DNA from: Brevibacillus panacihumi W25
GTDB lineage: Bacteria; Bacillota; Bacilli; Brevibacillales; Brevibacillaceae
Direction: 5' to 3'
DNA: 64,000 nucleotides
Assembly: GCF_000503775.1 (NCBI RefSeq)
Contig: NZ_KI629786.1
Location: forward strand, 62,001-126,000
How positions within the stretch are numbered: position 1 is the stretch's first letter; each line of letters begins with the position of its first letter. Position numbers and translations under genes: made by a program. Of the stretch, positions 8,941 to 19,600 are shown piece after piece. The notes below the pieces were generated by a model. It saw only the letters and a list, made by a program, of their open reading frames with translations. It had not been told where the DNA came from and ran no database searches.

Positions 8941-10698
8941 TTACCCCTCTTCAAATAGCCGCTCGCCCCGATACAGACGTGTAGCAATGTGGGCAATATG
9001 CGGCAGTTCGCGGGGTGTGGGGGCATGGGCCGCCAAATAGCGGGTTGCCGCCAAAAGCATCGTTTCACCAGCACGGGCGGCAAAAGCGTCGCTGCGCTCT
9101 GCCCAGAGCTCATATTCGGCGACTGCCGCTTCGTACATTTGAAATGAATGGAATTCGGCGTCTTCGCGTAAGAGCGCATGGCCCAACGTATTAAGCAGGG
9201 CGCCTGGGTCGCCGCCGGCGTGTAGGTAGCCGACCGTCCAGCGCGCCGCTTCCTTCACCTGCTGGCGTTGATCCAAAATTTGCAGCAGCTGCTCCGGATT
9301 GGTAGTGTCCACGGGGGGGACGGTCGAGCCATCCGGGCGTTGTGCCGCTGGAATATTCAAAAAACGATCCAAATAAATGCTGATTATCCCGTGGTAGATT
9401 GCCCGGATGAGCAGAGGATGGGTCGAGCTGCGCAAACGCTCATGTACGGCATGGGTATAGGTAAAGGTATGCAAAACGGAGATCCAATCCCCGAAATCAT
9501 TCTGGGTATGGAAACGGACGATCCGTTCCGCTGCGGCCAAAGCAACCAGTTGGGCCAGTTGCGCCGGATGTGCGCCGGATTTCAAGACCTCTGTCACAAG
9601 GTTCACCGTTTCAAGGGGTTCGTCGCTTAACAGCTGCTCCACAATTTTCTTCTCGTCCGCTTCGGAAATATCTATATAGGGCTCAGTCAGAGGGAGGCTT
9701 TCCAACTGGACGAAGGCTTCCTTAAGCGGAGCGACAAGATTCACTGGCGACTGCCATTGATGAAGCTCCTCGCTGCGGGTCGGATTGGCGAGGAGCCGAA
9801 CCAGTGAGGTCAGCGTCTGCTCGGCGTGCTCTTCGCCGATAAGGCCAAGCGCTTCAAAGGCTTTATTATGGAAATCGAACGTATGGCCGCCGTCCAAATA
9901 AAAGTGGTCCGTCGCCGCGATCAACATCATCTCCGAAAGCTGCTCCCGGGTAGCTCCCTGACGGATCGCCGTGAGCAATACTCTTTCCGCCCCTTGTGTA
10001 TCGCGTACCTCGACACAGTTGCGGTACCATTCCGTCAGCCGCTCAAACGGCACATCTGCCCCTGGCAGCGGCTTAAGCAGATGTCGCGCCGCGGCACCGG
10101 AGCTATTCCGAGCCACATGGAGCAGCCCTTGGTAAAGAGCGAGGATCGTTCCCGCTTTATCTAGCTTCGGCAGCACATTTGCCATCGCGGTAAGGATGGT
10201 GAGTCCCGAATTCCAGCCTCTTCCATATGCGGTGCCGAACTTGATGCCGATCTGCGTGATTTCTGCTGCTGAAACACCGGCTTCCACCAAACCGACGACA
10301 GCTTTGGCAATCACGAGACCCAGATTTTGCTCCAGGCCTTCCCGCAACCGAAGTTTGTATTTCTCAATGCTGTTCGCCTGTTTTGGATGCGGATTCACCC
10401 AAACTACCCCATCTTCAATTTTCACTTCATAGGATGGAACATCGTCCGCCCACGGATCCAGTGTTCCACCGCTGCAGACGTCAAAGCGTGCATGATGCCA
10501 ATGACAGGTGAGTATCCCGTCGCACAAGCTACCCATATGCAGGGGAAATCCCAGGTGCGGACAGCGATTGTCTACCGCGTAAACCTGCTCCTCATGATAG
10601 AACACGGCGATCCCGCCGTGGATTAGCTTGTGGCCCTTCTCTTGGATTGACGCCAGTGTACCCGCATTGATCCAAGGCTGGCTTTGGTTTTGTTGCAT
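8941..10698 (-). CDS. Rieske [2Fe-2S] domain protein with large C-terminal helical domain
   Basis: 585 aa. Residues 1-105 are a Rieske domain with both ligand pairs: CPHLGFPLHMGSL and CHWHHARFDVCSGG, of the type seen in small dioxygenase-type ferredoxins. The remaining 480 residues are alpha-helical, rich in Ala/Leu, with His-bearing motifs (ATDHFYLDGGHTFDFHNKAF, YTHAVHERLRSS) that could bind metal. I do not recognise a catalytic family for this part. The fusion suggests an electron-transfer head attached to an unknown oxidoreductase or sensor domain. Single-gene unit with its own terminator. Confidence 0.8.
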   Translation of the reverse strand: MQQNQSQPWINAGTLASIQEKGHKLIHGGIAVFYHEEQVYAVDNRCPHLGFPLHMGSLCDGILTCHWHHARFDVCSGGTLDPWADDVPSYEVKIEDGVVWVNPHPKQANSIEKYKLRLREGLEQNLGLVIAKAVVGLVEAGVSAAEITQIGIKFGTAYGRGWNSGLTILTAMANVLPKLDKAGTILALYQGLLHVARNSSGAAARHLLKPLPGADVPFERLTEWYRNCVEVRDTQGAERVLLTAIRQGATREQLSEMMLIAATDHFYLDGGHTFDFHNKAFEALGLIGEEHAEQTLTSLVRLLANPTRSEELHQWQSPVNLVAPLKEAFVQLESLPLTEPYIDISEADEKKIVEQLLSDEPLETVNLVTEVLKSGAHPAQLAQLVALAAAERIVRFHTQNDFGDWISVLHTFTYTHAVHERLRSSTHPLLIRAIYHGIISIYLDRFLNIPAAQRPDGSTVPPVDTTNPEQLLQILDQRQQVKEAARWTVGYLHAGGDPGALLNTLGHALLREDAEFHSFQMYEAAVAEYELWAERSDAFAARAGETMLLAATRYLAAHAPTPRELPHIAHIATRLYRGERLFEEG

Positions 10699-10790
10699 AC
10701 CTGTCCCTCCTTACTATTCTGTATTTTCAAACAAAATTTACCATCGCCCTTTAACTTTGTCAATATTTTTATTTATAATGTATTGTAACA

Positions 10791-11894
10791 TCATTGACCC
10801 AACACTGATTCTTTCAGATCTGAAAGTGAAATTCTGTACAGCTTATCGTCATTCTCCTGTGGAGCCCCGCGCCCATCTGTGTTATTGCTGATGAAATAAA
10901 GAGAGTCATCTTCAATCAGAACATCTCGAATTCTGCCAAGACCCGTTATTACTTCACGATATCCACCTGTTTCAAGGTCAAACTCTAAAACCGCAGACCC
11001 TCTTAATGCGGCAACATACAATTTGCCATTAGAAAAGTCCATTCCAGATGGCGCCCAAGTTGCCTCATCTCCAGAAGTAAATTGCGGTGAAACCATCCCT
11101 TCTTGTTCCTCATAGCCTTTAATAATCGGCCAGCCATAATTTTGACCAGCTTCCACTTTATTTACCTCATCATTTGCATTGTTGCCGTGCTCGCTTGCAT
11201 ATAGCGTTCCGTCAGGCAGCCAGGTCATTCCTTGAGGATTTCGATGGCCATAACTATAGATGTAGGAGTTGGGAAATGGGTTGCTATCTGGAATCGATCC
11301 ATCAAGATTCATTCTTAGAATTTTTCCGCCTAATGATTGAAGATCTTGTGCTATACCCGCTTCAGATGCATCGCCGGCTGTTGCATAAAGCTTTCCATCG
11401 GGCCCAATTTTCAGCCTTCCTCCGTGATGATAGGTACCGCTTGGAATTTTATCGAGAAGCAAGCTTTCTTCTCTCCAAACGTTATCCTCCAAACGAAGGG
11501 TAATGATACGGTTAAATTGTCCAGAGTTGTCCTCATACGTATAATAAGCATACGCTCGTTGCGATTCTAAAAAGTCAGGAGCAAGTACAAATCCCAATAA
11601 CCCCGCCTCTGAAGCTGTGGAAATCTCTTTCTCAAATTTCACACTTTGCCGAACCATTTTACCGCTCTCAACTTTTACGATCGAGCCTGCTCTTTCAGTC
11701 AAATAGAATGTATTACCAAGCTTTTCGATAGACCAGGGAGCTTCAAGGTTTTCTGCCAGTACTTCGTATCTTTGATTTTGGGGCTCATCTACAGAATTTT
11801 CCTGTGCCATTCCTGTCGTTTGTTGCTCACTCTCAGAACAGCCCGCTATGAAAGGGATTGCCAGCATACATGCTGCTAAAAATTTGATCACCAC
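10791..11894 (-). CDS. PQQ-type sugar (glucose/sorbosone) dehydrogenase-like lipoprotein
   Basis: About 367 aa beta-propeller of the GSDH/YliI (Asd) family: VLAENLEAPWSIEKLG, LGFVLAPDF, YHHGGRLKIGPDGKLYATAG, NPFPNSYIYSYGHRNPQGMT, WLPDGTLYASEHGNNANDEV and NYGWPIIKGY. A lipoprotein signal peptide is visible (ACMLAIPFIAGC), so it is anchored outside the membrane. The frame opens at ATG 11,912, but that ATG is followed by GGAGAGGTGA, which is a better ribosome binding site for the GTG at 11,894. Bacillales often lack PQQ synthesis, so the cofactor may be scavenged. Confidence 0.87.
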   Translation of the reverse strand: MVIKFLAACMLAIPFIAGCSESEQQTTGMAQENSVDEPQNQRYEVLAENLEAPWSIEKLGNTFYLTERAGSIVKVESGKMVRQSVKFEKEISTASEAGLLGFVLAPDFLESQRAYAYYTYEDNSGQFNRIITLRLEDNVWREESLLLDKIPSGTYHHGGRLKIGPDGKLYATAGDASEAGIAQDLQSLGGKILRMNLDGSIPDSNPFPNSYIYSYGHRNPQGMTWLPDGTLYASEHGNNANDEVNKVEAGQNYGWPIIKGYEEQEGMVSPQFTSGDEATWAPSGMDFSNGKLYVAALRGSAVLEFDLETGGYREVITGLGRIRDVLIEDDSLYFISNNTDGRGAPQENDDKLYRISLSDLKESVLGQ

Positions 11895-11976
11895 TTTACT
11901 CACCTCTCCCATGATAAATCAACATCTGTTTATAATTATAAATTGAAACATAATCCCCTCAATAAAAATCAAAAGC

Positions 11977-12034
11977 TTCAGTGAAATAAAGGATTAGACC
12001 GGACCCCCTCATGGTAAAAGGAGTTCCGGTCTAA
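11977..12034 (-). terminator. Terminator hairpin of the sigma/anti-sigma operon (repeat copy A)
   Basis: TTAGACCGGACCCC and GGAGTTCCGGTCTAA form a stem downstream of the anti-sigma stop. The adjacent TTCAGTGAAATAAAGG recurs beside the similar hairpin at 14,541-14,599. Confidence 0.65.
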
Positions 12035-12089
12035 TTATTTACTTCCAGCTTCGGTAAGCCGTTTGCTTTTCCGCTTGCCCCATGCTCTC

Positions 12090-13859
12090 CTATTTTTCTG
12101 AGAGTACGGGGATATCCCAGTCTACATTGCGATGCTCAACCATCCTTTTCGTAGCGGTGATGGTCAGTTGCTTTGGAAACGGCTCGATGTTTAGCACGAT
12201 CAGCGAGCCAGTCAATTCCGCCCGCCCATTTTTATAGTCGGTTCGATCGATAAAATACTGTACGTCGTCGTACTTTTTGCCGTTTTCGTCCGTAATGGAC
12301 CAATAGGCACGAAATGGGGACATAGCCGCGGCCTCTTCCCCAAGCATTCCTTCAAAGGCAAGATGGTATCCTTCCAGTTTTGTAGCGGTTCCATCGGTGT
12401 TAAAGCTGTAGGCACCATCATCAAAACCTTCGACATCAACCACTCTATTCGCATCTTTCACATACTCATACTTTTTAAAGGTAAAGCGATCACCTTGATC
12501 TTCTGCTGTAACCGGTGCTTTTTCTATGCGATCAAGGTCAAGTGTTGCACGGAATGCCGCCGATTCTTCTGTATATACAGAACCAAGTCTGAAGGAAATA
12601 GATGTACTTGGATCAATGGGCTGGAAATAATGAAAATCTCTGGACCCGCTCTCCATGGGCAAAGAATGGCGCCATTTCAAACCATCGATCACGTTTCTTT
12701 GTTTGCTGGCTTTCCTCAATATTTCCTTAGAATCCCATGCTCCAAGAACAGTCCCCCGGTCATCTACAAGCTCATAGCTGTAGTCCTTTCTCCGTTTGTC
12801 CTCTGCATCGCTTCGATCGATTACCATTTCCACTCCACTCGGTGCAAACGTGATCTGTTTCACATCTAACTTGAGTCCTTGCGGGGTGGTGTAGGACTTA
12901 TTGATTTCGTGTGTTTTTGTCGTGGCTTTTGCCTTTTTCATGTCAACAGGCACTGACAGCTTCCAGTTTCCTTTTGTATCGCCCATTTTTTTGATATCGA
13001 ATTCTACAAGCAGCTCGTCTGGAACCTTGCTTAGATCACCAAAATAGCTTCGTAGCTCCCGATTCAAGAACAGAAAGCCGTCCGTATTTCTTGCACTATC
13101 CCACTCTTCATTGGGGTTATGGATGGATTCTTTGCTTGTGTCAGAAGGGTGTGCAGGCAGGAGAATGTTCCCCTTTTGGTCCTTGATTGTAAAAATGGGC
13201 TCTTGGTCGGTTCTTGCAAACATATCCTGCCAAAAGATTTCGAGTGGCTTGCCGTTTTCATCTCTCACGGAAGCCAGTATGCTAATTCGCAGAGGGTCAG
13301 CCACAACCTCTTTTATTTCGAGCGTGATTCCTTGATCGGTCGTGCTTTTATTAACTGGTTGCGCAAATCCATTTTGGGCAGCTTTGCGAATACCGATGTC
13401 GTAAGCCATTTGCCGTAAATCATTACTCTCAGTCGCTTCGGGTGCAGTTTTATCGATTGGGCTGCTCGTGAAAGCGGCATGTACATAGCTGGCAAAGGTC
13501 GGGGAAATGAGCATTCCCGAAGAGACTACGACTGTTAAGGCGGCGGCAGCAAATGTCACTCTTTTCATGATGATGATACTCCTTTTCTTCCACAAGGATG
13601 TGGTTGGCATAGGGTTGGCACGATTCAAAACTCTCACTGGATGCGGAGAGAGCGTGCTGATAATTTTTTGGTCCAGGTCCTCTGAGAGGGTGTTTTCCCA
13701 AGAGGTTTCAACGGTTTCTTCCAAATGATCAATCCATTGCTCCAGCTGTTTTTGGCAGAAGCTGCAATGATCGAGGTGACTTTCTAGTTTCTGTTTGTTC
13801 ACTGCTGATAAACGATCTTCCATGTAAGCGATCAGTTGCTCATGCGTAAGGCACTTCAA
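12090..13859 (-). CDS. Anti-sigma factor with zf-HC2 and DUF4179 domains
   Basis: 589 aa from the TTG at 13,859, which overlaps the sigma-factor stop and follows GGGGGG. The N-terminus carries the zinc anti-sigma motif H-x3-C-x2-C (LDHCSFCQKQLE). A transmembrane segment follows near residue 115 (RVTFAAAALTVVVSSGMLIS). The extracellular part resembles the DUF4179 family of RsiW/YlaD-like regulators. It should hold the ECF sigma factor inactive at the membrane until an envelope signal arrives. The frame runs further upstream to 14,165, but that is out-of-frame reading of the sigma gene. Confidence 0.85.
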   Translation of the reverse strand: MKCLTHEQLIAYMEDRLSAVNKQKLESHLDHCSFCQKQLEQWIDHLEETVETSWENTLSEDLDQKIISTLSPHPVRVLNRANPMPTTSLWKKRSIIIMKRVTFAAAALTVVVSSGMLISPTFASYVHAAFTSSPIDKTAPEATESNDLRQMAYDIGIRKAAQNGFAQPVNKSTTDQGITLEIKEVVADPLRISILASVRDENGKPLEIFWQDMFARTDQEPIFTIKDQKGNILLPAHPSDTSKESIHNPNEEWDSARNTDGFLFLNRELRSYFGDLSKVPDELLVEFDIKKMGDTKGNWKLSVPVDMKKAKATTKTHEINKSYTTPQGLKLDVKQITFAPSGVEMVIDRSDAEDKRRKDYSYELVDDRGTVLGAWDSKEILRKASKQRNVIDGLKWRHSLPMESGSRDFHYFQPIDPSTSISFRLGSVYTEESAAFRATLDLDRIEKAPVTAEDQGDRFTFKKYEYVKDANRVVDVEGFDDGAYSFNTDGTATKLEGYHLAFEGMLGEEAAAMSPFRAYWSITDENGKKYDDVQYFIDRTDYKNGRAELTGSLIVLNIEPFPKQLTITATKRMVEHRNVDWDIPVLSEK

Positions 13860-14413
13860 AGCGGGTGCCCCCCTTTTTTCTCCGTTTTGATAAGCTGCTC
13901 GCGTAGCTTTTTTCTGGCATGGGACAGTCGCATTCGCACCGTATCTACAGACAAAGACAGCTTGCTGCTGATCTCTTGATAGCTCAACTGCTGAAGATAA
14001 TGAAGAGCCAGAACGGTTCGGTGTTCCAAATCGAGGACCATCATCTGCCGCCTGAGGCCCGTGCGTTGTTCCTTCACCAGATAGGCATCCTCTGGAGCCG
14101 GACCATCGTCTTTCAGCTCTACATCCATCTCTGCCAGTAAAGGAGCCCGTTTTCGCTTGCGCCACTCATCAATCCCGCGATTAATGGCGATCCGATACAG
14201 CCAGGCTGAGAAGGAATGGTTGGGCTTGTAGTCTGGCAGGCTGTAGTAAGCTTTAATAAACACTTCCTGCACGATGTCCTCAATGTCATTAGAATGCGGG
14301 AAGCTTTTTTGGAGAATAGAAGCGACTTTCCCTTTGTATTTGTTGACGATCAGAGCATAAGCTCCTTTGTTTCCTTGAAGAACCTTCGCAATGATCTCCT
14401 GATCATCTTGCAT
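13856..14413 (-). CDS. ECF-type RNA polymerase sigma factor
   Basis: 185 aa from ATG 14,413 (RBS AGGAGGT). Region 2: DIEDIVQEVFIKAYYSLPDY and FSAWLYRIAINRGIDEWRKR. Region 4: VLALHYLQQLSYQEISSKLS and DTVRMRLSHARKKLREQLI. Typical of the SigW/SigV/YlaC groups. It is translationally coupled to the anti-sigma factor. A separate ATG at 14,431 is possible but lies upstream of the ribosome binding site. Confidence 0.92.
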   Translation of the reverse strand: MQDDQEIIAKVLQGNKGAYALIVNKYKGKVASILQKSFPHSNDIEDIVQEVFIKAYYSLPDYKPNHSFSAWLYRIAINRGIDEWRKRKRAPLLAEMDVELKDDGPAPEDAYLVKEQRTGLRRQMMVLDLEHRTVLALHYLQQLSYQEISSKLSLSVDTVRMRLSHARKKLREQLIKTEKKGGHPL

Positions 14414-14540
14414 GCTGTTACCTCCTAGCAAAAAGGGTGCTGCGCAGCCGTTCCTTTTTGTTCGTTCACTACTATATACGATGGGGGAAAGCTACCCCTC
14501 TCGAACTTTTTACAAAACGATAGAAAAAAGATGCTCTTCC

Positions 14541-14637
14541 TGTTCAGTGAAAATAAAGTATTAGACCGGAACCCCTACTGGCACAAGGAGTTCCGGTCTT
14601 CTTTATCACGAGATATTTGAAAATTAGTTTTAGAATC
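14541..14637. repeat. Terminator hairpin plus Tn7-like left-end sequence (repeat copy B)
   Basis: TGTTCAGTGAAAATAAAGTA, followed by TTAGACC, is nearly identical to the start of the sequence at 24,791. In both, a second degenerate copy of the site (GAAAATTAGTTTTAGAATC here) lies 70 bp further. An internal stem (AGACCGGAAC at 14,563 with GTTCCGGTCT at 14,590) can also terminate the isomerase gene. Either reading, terminator or old transposon left end, fits; both may be true. Nothing else is seen in the 14,414-14,775 gap. Confidence 0.5.
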
Positions 14638-14775
14638 AACGATAGAGTGAAGTCATTCATGGCTCTAAACTGAATCATGTGTTTCTAGGTCTTGAAAAAC
14701 TTATTGCAATTTGTTCACCGTTAGCCCCTACTATTAAAAGCAAAACGCCGAATAAGAAAAATCCAACAGGAATTC

Positions 14776-15585
14776 TTACTCCACGATCAAACTCCGTTCG
14801 CGTAATGCTTCCAGCCTTTTTGCTCGTTCAAACGCTTTATGTAAAAACTCTTTAGCCGATAAATTCTCATAATCCCAATTCATGGCCTCTATTGCAGTCG
14901 CACCTGAATAATTCGTTTCCGCAATTTTTTTCATAGTTGTTGACCAATCAATCGTACCGTCAAAAGGTAACCCGTGTTGGGCATGACTCCCATTATTATC
15001 ATGTAAATGTAGTGCCATCACCCGGGACCCGAACATGGATAATAAATCATCGCTTGGATAGTAGCGGTAGTGATGCCCGCAGTCATAACAGAATCCGATA
15101 CGCAGGGAATCCACTTGCTCCAGGACATATGCCAAATTGGTAAGGTTCCGCAAATTCTCCAGTGCAACATTGACCCCAAGCTGTTCAGCTTTTTCGGTGA
15201 TTCTCTTGATTCTATCCAGTCCCAGTGCGTTATATGGTTTGGAATCATTAGGCAGGTGCACCACCATTGTCGGAATCTCAAACTCGGCGCAATCTGCAAC
15301 ACATTGCAAATAACAATCGGTTAAGGCTTCACCGTCCAGATTGTCAAGCCAGAGGTTGTTTTGGTTTTTGACAGGCGCGTGGATATTTTCTATAAAAAGA
15401 CCCACTTCTCGCGCAGATTGCGGCCCGTTGCGGTAATCGTCATTCCGATTAAAGTCTTCACTCCACCACATTAAAACGCCATCAAATCCGGCTTCTTTTA
15501 TTAACTGATAACGTTCTTTTATCGGCAATTCATAGCCAAACCAATCATAAATGGTAATCATAAGTCGATTCCCTGGTACATTCAT
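14776..15585 (-). CDS. Sugar phosphate isomerase/epimerase-like TIM-barrel protein
   Basis: 269 aa xylose-isomerase-like barrel (AP endonuclease family 2 fold): WFGYELPIKERYQLIKEAGF, DGVLMWWSEDF, VALENLRN (metal Glu), GFCYDCGHHYRY (Asp/His ligands), MALHLHDNNGSHAQHG (His/Asp/His) and a C-terminal AIEAMNWDYENLSAKEFL Glu. All expected metal ligands are present, so an active epimerase/isomerase is likely. Substrate unknown. Start ATG 15,585 behind GAGGAGG. Confidence 0.87.
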   Translation of the reverse strand: MNVPGNRLMITIYDWFGYELPIKERYQLIKEAGFDGVLMWWSEDFNRNDDYRNGPQSAREVGLFIENIHAPVKNQNNLWLDNLDGEALTDCYLQCVADCAEFEIPTMVVHLPNDSKPYNALGLDRIKRITEKAEQLGVNVALENLRNLTNLAYVLEQVDSLRIGFCYDCGHHYRYYPSDDLLSMFGSRVMALHLHDNNGSHAQHGLPFDGTIDWSTTMKKIAETNYSGATAIEAMNWDYENLSAKEFLHKAFERAKRLEALRERSLIVE

Positions 15586-15761
15586 AAGAATCCTCCTCGT
15601 TTCCCAATAATTGGTGCGTGTGAAGCTATGTTATTATACTATGAATGAATTGGCATAGGTGTAAACGAAAAAGAGCTACCCCGGCACAGGTAACTCAATT
15701 AACAGACCATCTCCAAGTATTGAAAGTTATCTTCAGGCACAAAATCCACCTATCGAATGCT

Positions 15762-16640
15762 TTACACCTCAAACTTGCTAACATAACGCAAATACTCTTC
15801 CATCTCTTCTAAATCATACCGATTTCGCATAAAAGCATCGGGATGAATAACGATGGTCAGCTTCTCACTGAATTTGCAGCATTCTACAGCAAGCATAAAC
15901 GTATTTACGATATCGTGGATCAGCTCATAACGGTTCACGTTCAAACGGTTTCTTCCGCTACCGATTACAGGGATGATCAAATGTTCTTTTCTGCCTCGCT
16001 TACCGATATAGTCCCACAAGCTATTCAACGCTGTCCTAAATTGCTCACGATTCGGTATTGCCCTGCCATACTCATTAAGTTCAGCCGTTGCAACAACATA
16101 CGCACCCTTCACTTTAGCCGAATTAAGTTCAAGACGTGCAGCTGTGCCGATAGGATATTTCCTTACTTGATTCCCTTGCAAAGTAATCATTTCACTTGGC
16201 TCATGCTTGAGCACGTCCTCCAACACCCGTTCAAAAGCGGCCGGATTCTCGTAAAACTGGTTCCGCAGCTGTGCCTGTACGGCTCCTTCATCCAGATGAT
16301 CGTGTTTAAACAGGACATTGGACGGGACGATTACCGCACCGCCGCCGACACGGAAGACGTCATGAACGGTAATTTGCAGCGTAATGTCTTTGTCCTGCAG
16401 CTTTACGGTTCGGGTCAGTCTCGGACGGCTCATCCACAGCGCCAAGGCGATCCCGATGAGCAGAGCGGCCCAAACAGGCGGTTTTACAGGGGAGCCGTCC
16501 CTTTCGAAAAAAAATCCGGCAAATTCGATAAACGTCCAAATGACCGAAAACATCGTGATCCAATGTACAAGGAAACGTTTCATCACAAACGAATACTTCC
16601 ATGCATGTGTCGAAAAAAATGCCCTTATTCTTTTTCTCAA
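15762..16640 (-). CDS. Membrane-anchored macro-domain protein (ThsA macro/DUF6430-like)
   Basis: 292 aa from a TTG at 16,640 preceded by GGGGA. Two transmembrane helices near residues 20-42 and 55-70 are followed by a macro-like domain: VFRVGGGAVIVPSNVLFKHD, then LIIPVIGSGRNRLNVNRYEL, and a Rossmann-like TIVIHPDAFM. This TM-TM-macro plan is what I know from type II Thoeris ThsA effectors, which bind TIR-made ADP-ribose derivatives and damage the membrane. No TIR gene is nearby; the partners here are a nitrilase-fold protein and an SMC-like ATPase. The likely role, by inference, is effector of a defence operon. Confidence 0.72.
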   Translation of the reverse strand: MRKRIRAFFSTHAWKYSFVMKRFLVHWITMFSVIWTFIEFAGFFFERDGSPVKPPVWAALLIGIALALWMSRPRLTRTVKLQDKDITLQITVHDVFRVGGGAVIVPSNVLFKHDHLDEGAVQAQLRNQFYENPAAFERVLEDVLKHEPSEMITLQGNQVRKYPIGTAARLELNSAKVKGAYVVATAELNEYGRAIPNREQFRTALNSLWDYIGKRGRKEHLIIPVIGSGRNRLNVNRYELIHDIVNTFMLAVECCKFSEKLTIVIHPDAFMRNRYDLEEMEEYLRYVSKFEV

Positions 16641-16686
16641 GGCTGCGTTCCCCTTTGTCTAGCAAGTCGCGCACTGCATCCCCGGC

Positions 16687-19600
16687 CTATAGCTGCAGGA
16701 CACGCACCGCACGTTCTTGGTCGGGTACAAAAGACTGAACCTGGATGCGAACCGGTCCTTCCGGATAACGCTGCAGGTGATAGGACTGGAAGCGCTCCTG
16801 TAAAAAGCTGAATTTCCGCCGAAACAGCGTAGCTACCTGCGGGTTGGCTGTTGTAAAAAATATCTGGGTTCCGTGCGTAATCGTGATCTGCCGCAAGAAG
16901 TCCAGCAATCCAAGCACATTCAACTCGTCCATATTGGCTACCGGTTCATCCAGCATCAAAATCCTCGGTGCTGTATCCATGACCAGGTGCATCACGAAAA
17001 ACACGGCGAGGATCACAGTCGTCCGCTGACCGGTGCTCATCTGATTGATGGTGCAGCTTACACTGCTTCCTTTTCGCTTGGCGACGATCTGATTGTTCTC
17101 ATTCCATTGGAGCGCCTCGAACTCATTCGGTGCATGCAGCGCAACGAATAGCTGGCTGATCGCCTCGAAGTTGCTTCGGACGAATTCATCTCCGTACTCT
17201 GCAAGCTGCTTCAGCCCAAAGAGTACTCTTAGCGCTTGGTCGCAGCGACGCAATCGTTCCGTTTCGGTTTGGATCTGCTGCATCAGTTCTAAAGCTACAC
17301 TTTCTCTTTGCTCCAGCAACAGGCGCGGTTTGAGGATTTCCGTCAAGCTCGAACACTCCGCGATCAATTGCTCCAGGTAGGAGCGCCAATCTCGCCAGGA
17401 ATGCTCCACACTGATGTGAACATTATGCTCGTGCAATCGCTCATATGCCTGTTCAGCCGCAACCAGATGCTGCCTGGCGCTGGAAAGCTCTCTCTCCAGC
17501 TTCTCCAGCTCTTCCATGCGTTTTCTTAACTCCTGGTGGTGATTCTCTGCTTGTCGAATCAGTTCCTCGACCGTTGCGGATTCTTCAAGGGCCTTCTCGA
17601 TTTCCTTTTGGTGCAAATTCGCCCGCTTCTCAAGTCCTCGTACGAGCTGTTGTCCTGTTGCCTCCGTCCCCATCTCCGTCCGGACGGATTCGAGCTGCGG
17701 CGATTCCAGAAGAGCATCCAGCTCGGCCATCAGCTGTAACGTAAACCCTCGTCTGTCCAAATCTTGCGCTTCCTGCTCAAACTGGCGGCGCTCAGCTGTT
17801 TTCTGTTTTTGTTGTTCTGTGCATGTTTTCAGCACACGCTGCAAGTGCGCGGGATCAAAGGCTTCCGGGATTTTAACCATCATCAAGCGGTTCTTGCGTG
17901 CCAACAAATAGGCGTGCAGTTCCTGGAATCGAATCAATACACGGTAGCGTTCTTTGGCGGCTTCATAGACTTCATGCTGTGCCTGCGAGCGTATTTTGCT
18001 GTGCTCTTCCTCTTCCAGAAGCTTGGTAAGCCATTCGTCGTCAGAATGGATTCCCTTTTCAATGGCTTGCAAAAGCGTTTCCGAGGTCGTATGATCATGC
18101 CCGCACATGGGGCAGCGGGATTCACCCGGATTTGCCTCCAAGTAGTGACGGCCATCTACTTTGATCTCCGAAGCAAGCCTTTGCAGGAAAGAGGAACGCT
18201 CCTGCTGAGCCTTTGTTCGCGCCATCGCCTCCTGGTAATGCCTTCTCGCATCCCCCCATTGGGTTTCCGCTTCGTCCATCTGTTTTCTCGCTTCGTGTAC
18301 ATCTGCATACTCGGTCGCTGCATCTGCTACATCCCCGTAAAGGCGAATGACAGCCTCTATCTCCAACAACTCTTCTTGAAGCTCGGCCAATCTCTGCTCG
18401 ATCCATTTCCTGCGATCACGGGAACTGCTTTGATCAAATATCCCCACTTTGCCTTGAAGCTGCTGGGCCAGTTGAAGATACTGATCGCGTATTTTTTCGT
18501 GATCCGATATGAGCATTCGCAAAGCATTCCGCTGCTCCACCAATTTCTCAGCAGACGAAACCGTTTTGAGCTGTTCCAATACTTCGTTCTTTTTGTTTTG
18601 GCAGTCGGTTAGTTCCGCGTGGTTAGCGGCGATCGCCGACTTTAGCTGTCTGCCACTTTGAATCTCCCCTAAATTCGGATGGATCAGGGGGCGACTCACG
18701 ATCTCCAGCTCTGTCAGGCGAGGCTCCAGATGCTGCAGCCACGTTTCGACCTCGGACAGAGTCGCATCCTCCTCCAATATCGGGTACGCGTAATGGCAGT
18801 TTTTCATCCATTTCGAGATCGCGTTTCGTTTCATTGCGGCTCTGGCTCTCATCAATTCGGTTTCTTGCGCCTGCCCGTCTTGCTGCTCGGCAAGATTTGC
18901 TTCCAGGCTTGCCAGAGTGCGCTGAATCCGATTGGCTCTTTTCTGCATTTCATCTCTATGCTGCTTCCATCGTCTCTCGACACGCTCTAATTGCTCGCCG
19001 TAAATCACGCGGGCAAAAGCGGTCCGGTAATCGATTTGGCTGTCGTGGTTAAAGCAAAATTGGTGGACTGCCTCGGAAGAAAAGTAATTATACTGATGAA
19101 ACATCCGATTGATCTGGCTTCGCGCTTTAGGTGCCACCTTCTGCCTGTAGTATGCGATCTCGCGCTCTTTCTTTTCCTGTTCGGAAGGCACTCCCTCGAA
19201 TACCCTTTCGTCTCCCGAAAAGGTCATTCGTCCATCCCATGATTCTCTTATTTCTGAATCAGAGAGCAGATTCCGTTGAATCGCCCCGGTAAATGCCAGC
19301 TCGATGCACTCTAGCACAGAGGTTTTTCCCATCCCGTTCGGACCTGACAGCAGATTGACTTGGGCAAATTCCAATTCTGGCGCACTCGACAAAAAATGAG
19401 AGCGATACGCTTCTCCAAATTGCAGCGTTCGAATCGGGCCAGTCGGCTTTTGAGGAGGGGCTTCCATCGTTTCTTTGTGAGACTCCTGGGGAATCGATTC
19501 CATCGTGTCATCCAGGTAATGACCAATCGAGGCATCACTGTAATCCTGCAGACAAAACCCCAGACCAAAAGGGGCCAAAGCCTGTTCCCACTCCTTGAGC

